From contig JANUWF010001264.1 of assembly GCA_026120185.1 (NCBI GenBank), positions 496,001-560,000 on the forward strand: a DNA stretch of 64,000 nt. The letters run 5' to 3'. A model generated the notes under the pieces. That model saw nothing but the letters and a program-made list of their open reading frames with translations. It did not search any database and was not told the origin of the DNA. How positions within the stretch are numbered: the first letter of the stretch is position 1; the number at the start of each line of letters is the position of its first letter. Below are positions 44,146 through 55,760 of the stretch, piece by piece. Made by a program: the position numbers and the translations under genes. Source of the DNA: Voacanga thouarsii. Taxonomy: Eukaryota > Streptophyta > Magnoliopsida > Gentianales > Apocynaceae.

Positions 44146-44690
44146 CTTAATCACATTCACTCTGGGTCAGTTAGTTACCAAGGGGAAAAGAATATGCTTA
44201 GATGCATGATCAGTTGATAGCAATGTACTCACCTAAAAGAGAATGTGATGATAACGTGCAGAGGTAAATCAGGTAATAAACGGAACTCATGCTTGTCATA
44301 TAAACCATTCTTTGCAGAAAACGGAACCCTTTTTATTTAAAATGATAAGTAAGCCCTATGGGCCACATGCTCCCTTAAAAAGAATAAACAAACAAAGGTA
44401 TGCAAATCCCAAAGAAAGAAAAGTAAAAGCTGCAGGTCTTCTATGTTCGACTCTCCCTAGTTTTAACAAAAGTATCGGAGTCGTCAGAGGCCGATTCCAC
44501 GAGCCACCCCATGGAGCTACCGGGTCTCCCTATGGTGGAATTTGAATCCAAGACCTCAAGAACTAATTCTAAGGCTCTAACCACTCCACCACAACAACTC
44601 TTTTAACGATCCTATAAACAAAAGATAAAAATTAGCACCAGATCAGAATACTTAAGAAAATAGAACCCCATAAGTCAAGTAATTGCCTAA
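44146..44690 (-). other. Gypsy G right copy leader with tRNA-like module
   Basis: Untranslated leader, nearly identical to 31440-32001. The tRNA-like module is at 44535-44602. Confidence 0.8.
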
Positions 44691-44707
44691 ACCGGGCTCT
44701 GATACCA
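44691..44707 (-). other. Gypsy G right primer-binding site
   Basis: The minus strand reads TGGTATCAGAGCCCGGT, two bases from the LTR end, complementary to initiator tRNA-Met. Confidence 0.92.
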
Positions 44708-44709
44708 CT

Positions 44710-47700
44710 TGTAACACCCCACGACTACGTACCCTAAAAGGGCGGGGATGTCGCCCCGTCCCGTAGGAAAAGGGGTTTTTAGAACGAGGTATAAAATATA
44801 AAGGCAATCTCCAAAGGAATTAGCTTAGATAAATAAAAAAATACTCTTATTACATAAGGCTAAACTTGGAGAGAAAACGAAATAAAACAAAAATTGTTCA
44901 GAAGTATAAATGACAAAAGTCCCCTAGAACAGCGTAGGAAAAATAACCCAAGCCTCTACTATCAAGCCCCGCTGCCTCAACATAATCTATCTCCAGAAAA
45001 CATGAGGTAAAACAGTGTAAGAATAAATCTCAGTAGGTCCTGTGTGTGCACATGGTGCTTGGAATAGTACGTGTATGCAAAGTGCAAAACATTTGTAGAA
45101 ATAATTTGGCAAGTTATAAACAATCTCTTTTCGCAAGGAGTGGGTTTTTATCATTGTCACACTTTGTACAAAATAAATCATCCACTCGGATAAACAGTCA
45201 TGTCACCACACGTTGGGTTCTATGAGAACAAAATGGCCAAGGCACCACACATTGTGCACCTTGTCCGGACCAGATTACCACACGTTAGGCGTTCTGATCA
45301 ATGTGAGTGTACAACCCACCGGGTGAGATACTCCTCCATCTCTACACCCAACAAAACCATCCGGGTGTCCATGCCGGGAAAATAAATAATACCTTTTAGG
45401 TTCAATGCTAGCTCGGACCGGCCTGACCAACCAACACTGTCGCCTTTTCGAGCAGAGTTTATCTTCTAGAGGTGGCCTCCTGCCAGAAGACTTACTCTAG
45501 CCTTCCAAGACTAGTATTGTTAGCCTACCCTTATTGAGTACTCAATGAACATATCCGTCAATTCCTGATTCAAAACACTTTCATACCATGGCCTTGTACA
45601 ACGTGGTTTTCTTAAAAAGGTTTTCTAAAAAAAAATTTAGGAAAAAGAACAATTTTGACAGAGACATTCGTTTGGTAAAATCATTTAAAGAATAAACATC
45701 CACGTTCACAACCCAGACAATCACAACTTAAAAATAGCTTTACAAAGCTTCACAACATAGACTTGCCATCACAACATTTAACAAAAGAGTTTATGCAAAC
45801 ACTCACCGTCACAACATTTAACAAAAGAGTTTATGCAAGGACTTACCATCACAACATTTAACAAAAGAGTTTATGCAAGGACTTACTTGATATGCCTCAG
45901 ATAACGAGATAAAAATCATAGCTTGCTCTTCTCAATTATCCTCCCGATCTAAACCATATAATATCATGATCAGGGTCTCAACTAATCCAAACATGCTCTA
46001 ATCTCATTTATTTTCACAATAATTCGCAATCCCTTTTTTAATTCCAAGTAAGCTATTCAATCCCCATAGATCATATACCATGAACATATGTTCATCCAAC
46101 TAATAAACATCATTAAACCTTACTTTCGGCATCAAGGGTGGGTATTCCCTTACCCTGCAATAACCGGTTAATGAGGTCTCGATGCTCCTATGGTGATCGT
46201 CCCGAGTTCACTTGAGAAGAAGAGAAAAACTACCTCCTTTGCTTCTCTTGACCGTAAATTAAGGAAAAAGATGAAATCAGCCTCTATGGGCGTGATTTAC
46301 GGGAAGAAGAAAGAGAAAAGATTCATTAGAGAAAACGGCATCAAGAGGTTGAAAGGATTTTTGCTTACCTTAAGGTGTGTTCGATTTTTGCTTAGAATGG
46401 CTCTTGATGTTTTCGAAAATTTACAGGGAGAAGTTGCTGGAATTTTCATGTAGAATGGAGAGGGTAGACGGTTGCTATGATTTAAAGTTGGAGAAGATTG
46501 GTTTAGGGTTAGATGGTGATGTTTAGAAATACTCCTAATGGCTTTAGGTTTCTTGGACAGCAATGGTGAAATTTCAGCTTGTTGTGCCCCCTCTTGCTGC
46601 CGAATTTGGGAGGGTGTAATGGAGGAAAATATTCTTCAATTTCCTCCTCTTTTCTGGCCAAAATATTGCTCAAAAGAAGGCTGAATGTGTTCAGAATTTT
46701 GGGCCAAACAAGGAAGAGTTTGTGTGGGTGTTGATGACTGAAAATTCCTGTGCAAGCTGTGCGAAAATTTCTGTGCAGGAGTAACAATTTCTGGAGTGTT
46801 TCGGCTGCTGTTTTTGACGAAATTCCAGAGGAGAAGAGTGGGGTTTTTAGGTGCTGGGATTTGGCTTAATCAACAAAGAGTTTTGGTAGGTTTTGGAGTG
46901 CAAAATTTCGTGTGTTTTGGAGTGCAAAGCTGGACGAAAATTCTGTGCAAGCTGCCGAAAATCAGTAGTTTTTGGAGATAGAAATTCTGGTTTTGTGCAG
47001 CTAATGTAGTCGAATTGTTAAGGAGTGTTCTAGGTGTTTTGAGCTAGGATTTATAGAGTTGGCTTATAGCTAAAGATGGCTAGAATTTCGGACAGCTTAT
47101 GTTGATACAAAGCTGCCGAAATTCTGCTAGGATAAGGAAGAAATCCTAGTTGAATTTGGATTGAAATAAAATATGGTTTTATCAAGGATTTGGATAAGAT
47201 TTCCTCTAGTCCTAGAAGGGTTTGGATTGAGCTAAAGGTGCTCCAAAGTGGCGGACAAAGCCTGAAAAAATTTCCAGAATTTTTCCAGCTTAAGGTTTTC
47301 GAAAATTCAAGGGAATAAAAGCTGAAAATAAGACAACTTTATCCTTACCTAAAATCCTTGAACTTAGGAGTTAAATATAGATTCTTATTCTTATAAAAAT
47401 GACATTTAAACCCAAAGAAGATATCTAAGACTTTAGTTAAAATATTTCCCTAAAACAATTAAATAAATAAAAGGATTATGGCTAAAATTCTTGAAGAGGT
47501 AAAATAAGATTTTTCCCTAATATATTCCCTAACTCTAATATTCATCAAGAAGAGTTTTATACCATTTGAAATTCTTCAAAGTGGCACCTAACTAGGGCAT
47601 TTTGGCCAAGGCATGAAGAATACTAGAAAAGGAATTCAAGAGAAAGCTTAAAATTTTCAAGAGATAGGATTCGAACTCGGGTCACCAAAGGAAATCACCA

Positions 47701-47983
47701 ACCTCCCCGCTATTCCAAAACAACTCCAATACTAATTTTTTTTCCACAGTCAGTTCTCACCACCCTAATACTAATCCTTCCACATCTTCGACCAAACATC
47801 CCTTATCCAAATCTTTAACTACACAGCTATTTCACATCAATTAATTCAAATGCAAGAGCAACGGATAAATTCACATGTATCCATGCAAGTAAAATAATTC
47901 TAAGCTACCACATAAAATGCGAAATGCTATGCAATGAATGACTTTTCCCCATAGTCAAATATGGTTTTGGGCAGGGTATTACA
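44710..47983 (-). mobile_element. Gypsy G right (5') LTR, 3274 bp
   Basis: Plus-strand reading runs from TGTAACACCCCACGAC to GGCAGGGTATTACA, then the flank CAATG and copia D RT. The conserved parts are TTGAGTACTCAA (45534-45545), the 40-bp repeat (three units, 45767-45886), a hairpin near the element 3' end (44744-44757) and a tRNA-like module (47660-47727). Confidence 0.93.
45767..45886. repeat. 40-bp tandem repeat, 3 copies (right G LTR)
   Basis: Units start at 45767, 45807 and 45847. The third is nearly identical to the second, so it is probably a recent duplication after the two LTRs separated. Confidence 0.9.
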
Positions 47984-48602
47984 CAATGTACTTCAATCAG
48001 GTCTGGGATCTAGTCACTACACCTGATAGGATAAAACCTATGGGGTGTAAGTTGGTATACAAGAGGAAATGAGGTGCAGATGGAAAGGTTGGAACCTACA
48101 AAGCAAGGTTAGGATTTAAAGGTTATACTAAAAAAGAAGGGATCAATTATAAGGAAACCTTTTCACCATTTGCCATGCTTAAGTCTATCTAAATTCTCTT
48201 AGCCACTGCATGTCACTATGACTATGAGATATGGCAGATAGATGTCAAGACAACCTTCTTAAATAGCTATCTTAGCAAAGACATCTATATGCCCCAACTA
48301 GAAGGTTTTATTGCTAAAGGTCAAGAACAAATTGTCTGTAAGCTTAAGAAGTCCATCTATGGACTTTAGCAAGCTTCACGGGCGTAGAACATACATTTTG
48401 ATGAAATCGTGAAAGCTTATGGCTTTATTCGAAACATTAATGAACCATGTGTGTATAGGAACTTAGACAGTGGCAAAGTGATTTTCTTGGTACTTTATAT
48501 TGACGACATTCTACTCATTAGAAATGATGTGGGGACATTGTCATTAGTAAAGGTTTGGCTATCTAGTCAGTTTAGCATGAAAGACATAGGAGAAGCTAGC
48601 TG
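47984..48602 (+). pseudogene. Copia D reverse transcriptase, first part
   Basis: The plus strand reads VWDLVTTPDRIKPMGCK, then a stop near KRK. It continues through YKARLGFKGYTKKEGINYKE, TFSPFAMLKSI, IWQIDVKTTFLNSYLSKDIY, KSIYGL and the active-site region VLYIDDILLIRND (about 48490-48530). The core reads YIDD where copia RT usually has YVDD. It ends in FSMKDIGEAS at the B solo LTR. Three or more stops are present. The RT N-terminal linker that should connect to the integrase at 12654 is missing. Confidence 0.9.
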
Positions 48603-48844
48603 TGTGAAACCCCAGCCAAAACCAACCTTAGAGTAAGGGGGTTGGGATGCATATCATATTTTATTGCATGTTTAAATATATTTTTATATGATTTTATGTA
48701 CATTGAACTTGTGTTTTATAGTCTAGAGGGCTTTATTATGATTATTGAGTGAGAAGGGCAAAATGGTAATTTTTGCCTGAGGTGAAAATATGGAGATAGC
48801 TTGGGAAATAAATAGGAAAAGAATTTTAGAGAGAAAATAAGAAC

Positions 48845-48910
48845 AAGAGTTGTTGTGGTTTAGTGGTTAGAGCTTTAGAATTGATTCTTGAGGTCTTGGA
48901 TTCAAATTCC
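48845..48910 (+). other. tRNA-like module in the second B solo LTR
   Basis: TGGTTTAGTGG (48856-48866) matches the A-box pattern; GGATTCAAATTCC (48898-48910) is a near B box. The closest match elsewhere is the G leader module. Confidence 0.6.
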
Positions 48911-50553
48911 ATTATTAGAGCTATAGCATGATTAAATTTTATTTTTGCTTGGGAAGTATCATTTTCGGCCTTAGTGGTGTTTGGAGTAGGGTAGAGATGT
49001 TGTCCTATAAGAAACATGATAGGAGTCTTCAAATCCTACTCTTTTACTCTACTCGAAATTTCTAAGGGGAATTCATTTCCTCTTGAACCCTAATCCTTCC
49101 TATTTCTCAATTCATTAGTTTGTTCAATTTGTTCAAACCAATTTTATTCTAGAAAAATTCCAGCAATGTGTTGTGTCTTTCAAGTTTCAAAATGTCTTAG
49201 TAAAATACATCATATGGATCGAAACAATGGATGAGGGGGAAAGATTTCAAGTGAATTAAATTCCTTAGTGAACTTTCTAAAAATTCACTCTAGCTAGGTT
49301 CATTTCCCTTTGTACATAGAACTGAAATTTTTTCAGCTTTGCGTGCCTTCAAGGTGTCAAAATTCTTGACAATTATTCCCTCCCAAATGCTTCTAGAAAA
49401 TGGCCCTTTTGATCAGCTAAGAATTTGGATTTTTATGGCTATTTTCGGACTACACAAAGATGGTGCAAAACCAGAAAAAAATTCCTGTACGAAAATCAGC
49501 TTTGTGAGCTCCAAACCAAGCTGTTTTCTCCCAGATTTTGTGCAGCACCTTAGCCATGTTTTTCCTCCATAAAGAAGGCTGGAAACTAGCCTTGAATACC
49601 CCTGAAATCCCCTTCAAAACTCGCTGCAAATCTGCTGGAAATGGCAGACGAAAATTATGCCAGAAAATTTCTGTTCAGCGAAATTCCTGAGCAGAATTTT
49701 TGTCTAGCTTGTTTCCTATTTTGTTTCAATCGAAAAACCCAACCTACTTCTGTCAAAACCTCCCTTAAACCTCCATTAACAGAGCTCCATTGTTCCCTGA
49801 AGCTTCTGCACAAAATTCCCTCCATGGCTGACCGAAAATCTCTCAACCAAATCCCTGCAATTTAGCTTGATTACTTTCTAAAATTTCAGCCATCTTGTTT
49901 AACAACTTTCCATAAAATTTTGCTCAATTGATCAGACATCTTCTTCACCATTGTGCACCCTAGTTTCAGCCATCACAAGCCTCCTTTAACCAGGTTTAAT
50001 TCCCCAGAAAACTGCACAATCCAGTCGGCCATAGGAGACTTCAAAGCTGTCCAGAAAAATCAAGATATTCTTGGAATATCTAGCTTCCAAATTCTCTTCC
50101 TAAAAATATTCTTCAAGGATTGTAACAACTAGTCTTTCCATTCCCTTCCAAATCAGAGAAGTCACTCCCTAAACCCTACAGAATTTCAGCAACCACAACT
50201 CCTCAGAAAAATCGGCAGCTTCTCTTCTCCCCCTCTCGATTTTCTTCATGCAACAAGAACACACACACACACTACACCAAGAACACCTACTCCTTCTCCA
50301 CACCTAATACCCCTCCAAACCACTCCAAACCCTCACGTAAATCTCCAGATTTGATCTACTCCTTGCTGTGCATTCATCAAAACCCTTATTAACATCAAAC
50401 TCCACAAATCATCTTGCTACTTTGGATCTAAAAGCAGAAATTTCTGTGAAGAACAAGAACATCTTCAAGGTAAACTTATTCTAACAACTTCATCCTCTTC
50501 AAACATAATCTCTAATGAAAACCTATATGAATAAGCATGCTAATGATCTCTCT

Positions 50554-50557
<4 letters not shown>

Positions 50558-50615
<58 letters not shown>
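50558..50615. repeat. (CT)n microsatellite within the B LTR
   Basis: About 29 dinucleotides, in the same LTR context as 37664-37702. Confidence 0.95.
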
Positions 50616-50618
<3 letters not shown>

Positions 50619-52349
50619 GACCGAAATTTCCTCGCTTGGCTGAATGGTCTCTTTTCCCATGACCATGCTTTCGCCACCCTTCTTGAACAAGATTAGCCAT
50701 CTAGGGGTTGAGATCTACTCTAAACTCCTTCAAGTCATTCATCAATCAAGTAAGTACCTTCACTCCTCTCTTTAAAATTTATAATCATGTCTCTAGGTTG
50801 ATGAATGACGATGGGTTTGTGTATGTGATGTTGTTGATTGAAGCATGAGTATATGTATGATTGAGATGGAGATGGGATTTATGCATGGAAGGATTATATT
50901 GGTGGATTTAATTATGGGTTGAGATTTGATGCATGTCATAGGTAGTATTTGTGATGAAGCATGCTAGAGATTATGCCACCATGGGTGAATAGGATTTATG
51001 TACATGATTAGATTTTGAAGCCATGATCATGTTTATGCTAGTAGAGGTTAAATCATGTAATAGTAAATTTAGATCTATGCCTATGTGCAAGACTTGGATG
51101 ATTTGATGAATTGAAGGATTGAGTATGTTATTGATTATGGTTAACCATGGAATCTTGATCATGATCTAGTTGTCCCTAAGCAAATTTTATTTCATGAATA
51201 GAAATATTTACTAATAATTTTTGCTGGAGAATTTCGAAAACCCTAAGAAGGGTAGATTTGGAATTATAATATATGTAAAGGATATTTTTGTCAAATAAAT
51301 AATAACTTTTCTAGAAAATAAAATAAATAAATATTATTTAAAATAAAGAAATTAATTAAAGCCTTTATGGAAAAGATTTATACTTAATAAAATATTAACT
51401 AGATCAAGACCCTTAAGGATTTACTTATTATTTTCCAAGAAAGACTTAATAAATTTAATCTTAACTAGTTTTAGCTATCAATTATTTTCTAACAACTAAG
51501 CTATCATTAAATCACTATTTTACCTAGTACCACCTATGGCTCCTGATCAAATAAACTCTAAATTTTCCTTAACAAGATTTAAACTTTCAACTTATTAGAA
51601 TTTATTTCCTAATCCATTAATTATTTTAAATAACAAATTAAACTGAGCTTATAAACCTATTCAATTATTGTTTTGCCTTAAAGCTTGGGACACTAGGATC
51701 ATGGTAGTAGTGAATTGAGTTGATTTGAAATTGAGGAAGTGGATTGTGGCTTGAATCTGATTAAGATTTGTATTTGCCCATGTGGGGTTAGGTCAGCTGT
51801 CCGAGACCTTGTTGTTGTGAGCAAGAAGCAGGTAAGCTCCTGCATAAAACCTATCGATGTGAAATGTTTTCTTATGGCAAGCTAAATATGGAGTGTATGG
51901 ACACTCGTTTATTTGAAGGCAATTGAGGGTTGAATTCATCTTTATTTCCATCGCTTAAATTATTTAAAAGTCTTTGAGCAGATTTTTCCAAACTTGAAAC
52001 GCTTTCTAAAACTAATTTCTCCCAAAGCTTTGGAAATCCTCAAATTGTTATTTTCATGAAGAACAATGCTTTGTTCATTTTATCCCAAGTGGGGAATGTC
52101 GTTTAGTACTCAATAAGGGTGGGCTACTAGGACTAGTCTTTGAAGGGTTAGGGTGAGTCTCTCAGTAGGTGGCCACCTCTGAGGGATGAGTCCTTCCCGG
52201 ATAAGATGCCAATTCCAGTGAGTCGTGCCGGTCCGAGCAAGCAGTTTATTTTGTTTCAGTCAAGTGACTGTGTTTTTGTCGGAATGGACACCCGGCCGTT
52301 GTTTGGGTATAGAGAAGGAGGAGTATCTTGCCCAGTAGGCCGATCACCT

Positions 52350-52690
52350 ACTTTTGTCAGTCTGCACAACGTGTTAGGCATTCTGACCGGTTATGGGGCC
52401 CAAAGTGTGGTAACCCATATCCCTTTCTTTCGAGTGGTTGATTTCATTACTTATGTACGGCTAGATAAGCCAAAACGCCACTCTTATTTTTGAACATCAT
52501 TCATTGTTTGCTAGTATTTCTTTTGTCAGTCTGCACAAAGTGTGGCATTCTGACCATTGTATGGTTATGGGGCCCAACGTGTAGTAACCCATGACCACCT
52601 TTATGAGTGGTTGATTTTATTGTGCACTTGTATGGTTTCAAAAAGAGGAAAACACCACTCTTGCTTTTGACTAATATTTATTGCTTGTCA
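52350..52690. repeat. Diverged tandem duplication of about 160-175 bp inside the B LTR
   Basis: TTTTGTCAGTCTGCACAA occurs at about 52351 and again at about 52512. Each is followed by GGCATTCTGACC, GGTTATGGGGCCCAA and GTAACCCAT. The solo LTR at 35712 has a single copy at about 39440-39600. Confidence 0.85.
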
Positions 52691-53103
52691 ATATTTCTCT
52701 TATAAAGATTTCACACTTTGCATCCACGAACTGTTTTCACTGAACACCCAAAGCACACACGGACTTACTCGAGATTTCTATCTCATCACCTTTTTACCAT
52801 GATTTCAGGTCGATCCTGCTGTGGGGATGAGTAGTTAGTGTTATCTGCCTTGGAAGAGAATGTTGTCTTTTATTTTTATGTATTTCTTTGGGGAGACGAG
52901 AGTGGATAATTTTATTTATGGATTTATTTCCTTTTGGGAATTCGTGGATTTATTCTTGGGTTGTAATAAATCTTAAGTTGAAGTATTATTTTTATTATTT
53001 TTATTCCGCTATTTTATTTGTGTGACCTCGTTATAAAGACCCCTTGTCCTTTGGATGGAGCGACATCCCCGGCCCCGGCGGGCCTAGGTAGCGGAGTGTT
53101 ACA

Positions 53104-53980
53104 AGCTGCATCTTAGAGATAGGAAGCAAAGAATGTTAGACTTATCCCAATCTGCTTACACTGATAAGATATTGGTCAAGTACAACATAGATTAATGTAA
53201 AGGGGCTACTGTACTCTTTAGACATGAATTATCCTTATCTTCCAAGCAGTGTCCTCAGACACTGGAAGACAAGTAGAAAATAGGCAGGATCCCTTATGCT
53301 TCAGCTGCAGGAAATCTCATGTATGATGTGCTTTATTCTAAGCCAGATATTTATTTTGTAGTAGTTATGGTTAGTAGATATCAGTCAAACCCAGGGGAAG
53401 CCCACTTGCAAGCCGTAAAGCATATAATTAAATATCTCGAGGAAACGAGAGATTATATGCTTGTATATCGTGCGGATGATTTGGTTCCTACTAATTACAC
53501 AGACTCAGACTTCCAGGCAGATAAAGATAAAAGAAAATTAACTAGTTGATATATCTTCACTTTGTCTAGAGGAGCTATTCATGGAGAAAAATCAAGCAAT
53601 CTTGCATTGCTGATTCTACCATGAAAGCTAAGTACGCTGCTGCTTCAAAAGTTTCTAAAGAAGCTGTGTGGCTCTAGAAGTTCCTTATAGAATTTGGAGT
53701 AGTACCACACATTGATAGGCCTGTCGCCATTTATTTGACAACTCTGGAGAGTTGTCACAATGCAAGAAACCTCCAAACCAAAGAAAGGGCAAGCATATAG
53801 AGAGGAAGTATCCCCTCATCTAGGAGTTCTTCTAAAAATGGGAAATAGTGGTGGATCGGATTTCTTTTGTCAACAATCTGGTGGATCCTTTTACCAAGCC
53901 TTTTACAGAAAAGGTGTTTCGCAGACACTTAGATGTCATAGGGGTAGGCACTTATGGACTTTATTAGTCTTCGTAGTGTA
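53104..53980 (+). pseudogene. Copia D RT end and RNase H
   Basis: After the solo LTR the text resumes with HLRDRKQRMLDLSQSAYTDK (about 53105-53170), the RT-RNase H connection of copia. An open stretch (53319-53549) reads MYDVLYSKPDIYFVVVMVSR, then YQSNPGEAHLQAVKHIIKYL, then YTDSDFQAD (RNase H Asp). Further blocks near 53790-53930 are KHIERKYHLIRE-like and VNNLVDPFTKPF-like in changing frames, ending just before the polypurine tract. Stops such as the one at 53550 interrupt it. Confidence 0.88.
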
Positions 53981-53990
53981 AGTGGGAGAT
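53981..53990 (+). other. Copia D polypurine tract
   Basis: AGTGGGAGAT directly precedes the 3' LTR; AAGTGGGAGAT is usual for this group. Confidence 0.85.
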
Positions 53991-55760
53991 TATTGGAAAG
54001 TATGTCCTCAAAGACTGTGTATTCTGTGTAAACATATTGCAATAAATAGTTTATTCATTCAATTTAGTTTGCTTCTTATATTATTGCACATTTAAAGGCC
54101 CAAGTATGACAAGTAATGGTATATGTGTTGGGTCGTTCTTCATAGTAAGGTATAGACCATAGGTACTTGTCATACAAGTAAAATTGAATTCATAGTAATT
54201 TGATAGAATTGGACATTTCATCAAGGTAAGACTATTATGCCATGATTTCCAATGAGGAATGGTTTACCTTGAATCAGTGAGTAGTTAACTCACATCATAG
54301 GCATAAGCATATTTTGAATACGTGGAACTAGACCTGTAGTAGTAGTCTCTCTTAAAGTACTATAATTTTAAAGATTAGACTATTGCTACTATGGCATGGA
54401 TGTAAACCTTCATACTTGAGTATGAGTTGGTGGTCTGGTGAAGTTAGAGTATTTATACTTTGATGTATAATGGGTGAGATTTCTTTTGTGAGATCAATAC
54501 CCTTGTATGTTGGGTGTATTACTCTAGTTAGTTAAGACGGACTCATGCAATAGAGTTTCTATACTTCACTTAGTGAAGTTAAATCACCCATTTGTGATTG
54601 TCCAAGATAATCTAAATGATCCAGGGCCTTGGGAACTTGACTCTAGAATGTGTGCTTTTGGGTAGCTTCCAATGATAAGAAAGTACATTCAAGTAAGTCA
54701 TAATTATCAGACAAGAGATCTAAGGATGGTTGATGTCTTTGAGATGGGTATTAGTATATTTATCCTGTCTCATTGATGGGTGTTATATAGAAGGAGACAT
54801 TGTCATTTGACCTGTAGGTCGGAGACATTGTTTTAAGTAATATTACTTTTTGGTTCTATATTTCCACATGGTGATAAATCGAAATATTTAAAATGATAAA
54901 ATGTGATTATTTAATAGTAAGGGCATTTTGGTCATTTTAGTAGCCAGGAATAATATGTCTCTTGGTGTTACCTTGGTGTTATTTAGACACAATCTGGGCT
55001 TAATGGATAATTTTTTCGAAGAGAAATTAAATTTATTCTAAGAGTCCAATTTGAATTAATTAATTAGTCTTAGGTTTTAAGGAGGCCCAGAAAATATAAT
55101 TAATTAATTAAGAGTATTGAGTTGGAATAAATTAATTAATTGGGTAGATATATGTTGACATATATTAATAGTCCAACTAGAATTAATTAATTAGTTTTGG
55201 GTATTTAGTAAGGCCTAGAAAAGATAATTAATTAATTAAGTGGATTAGGCCAGTCTTGTACTATTTTTTTTAGCATAACACCTAGCCCAATTGGGCTTGG
55301 TGATTTTTGGCCATTAGGGTTTTTGAAGCCCTAAGGCTGGACTTAATATATATGAAAAAAAAAACAAGTGTTATGCAATTTGAATTGATCAGAGTGTGCC
55401 ACCTCCTCTTTTTTTATTTAACGTTCTTTCTCTTCTTGCTCTCTAGTAGAGTGTTTTTTTATCCAAAAAAGGGCTCTCACTTTTACCAAGCTAATATCAA
55501 GAGCAAGGTAGAGTCATACTTTGGATGATGAAGAGAAAAAGTTTGGAGATGTTTGATGCGTAGGAGTTGAAGACTGGCGAGAATTCCTGTTGTGCAACAT
55601 GCACCTATTTCTCCCTTTCCGACGCAGGAAGTTCCAATGCAACACTTCCCTATGTTGGTTAATCTGTGACTAGCAAAGAAAAGTATCTTTTCCTAGATGT
55701 GGCTCAAAAAATTAAAAAAATTTCTACTATGTTTTGTTTGATGTTTTCCATGATCCTTCA
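53991..55760 (+). mobile_element. Copia D 3' LTR
   Basis: It begins TATTGGAAAGTATGTCC (TGTTGG with G to A) and aligns with 6094-7045 in its first half. The second half (about 54940-55760) has no partner in the window. The right boundary is set at TGATCCTTCA (55760) because TGGTT follows, one mismatch from the left flank TGGGT. This end is less certain than the start. Confidence 0.8.

Larger units (their letters stand above)
35249..44709 (-). mobile_element. Gypsy G, right copy: full internal region split by a B solo LTR
   Basis: With the LTRs at 32021-35248 and 44710-47983 this is a structurally complete Tekay-type element. In minus-strand order it has PBS (44691-44707), leader, gag (from 44145), protease, RT, RNase H, integrase, chromodomain and polypurine tract. 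Removing the B solo LTR (35712-39988) and one TCACT restores continuity of integrase. Coding capacity is lost through at least six in-frame stops. Confidence 0.92.
48598..53108 (+). mobile_element. Family B solo LTR in copia D RT, TSD AGCTG
   Basis: The LTR spans 48603 (TGTGAAACCCCAG) to 53103 (GGAGTGTTACA), 4501 bp, with AGCTG at 48598-48602 and 53104-53108. The D RT frame continues across it (GEAS, then the ILEIG-type region at 53109). It is 224 bp longer than the copy at 35712, largely through a roughly 170-bp duplication near 52350-52690 and a longer CT tract (50558-50615). Confidence 0.97.
6094..55760 (+). mobile_element. Copia D, outer host element carrying all nested insertions
   Basis: D can be traced through five separated pieces in plus order: 5' LTR fragment (6094-7045), integrase (12014-12654), RT (47984-48602), RT/RNase H (53104-53980), polypurine tract and 3' LTR (53991-55760). 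The LTR starts match (TGTTGGAAAGTATACCC at 6094, TATTGGAAAGTATGTCC at 53991). The order protease-integrase-RT-RNase H is diagnostic of Ty1/copia. Flanking pentamers TGGGT (6089-6093) and TGGTT (55761-55765) could be a duplication with one mutation. Missing are the 3' part of the 5' LTR, gag, protease and the integrase-RT linker, all lost next to younger insertions. The element is dead. Confidence 0.8.

Noticed and set aside
45767..45886. Direct repeats that could suggest a CRISPR array
   Set aside because: Units are contiguous without spacers and lie within a plant LTR; they are a simple tandem repeat.
48845..48910. Possible genuine tRNA gene
   Set aside because: A- and B-box-like words are present but no cloverleaf with a paired acceptor stem and anticodon loop could be drawn.
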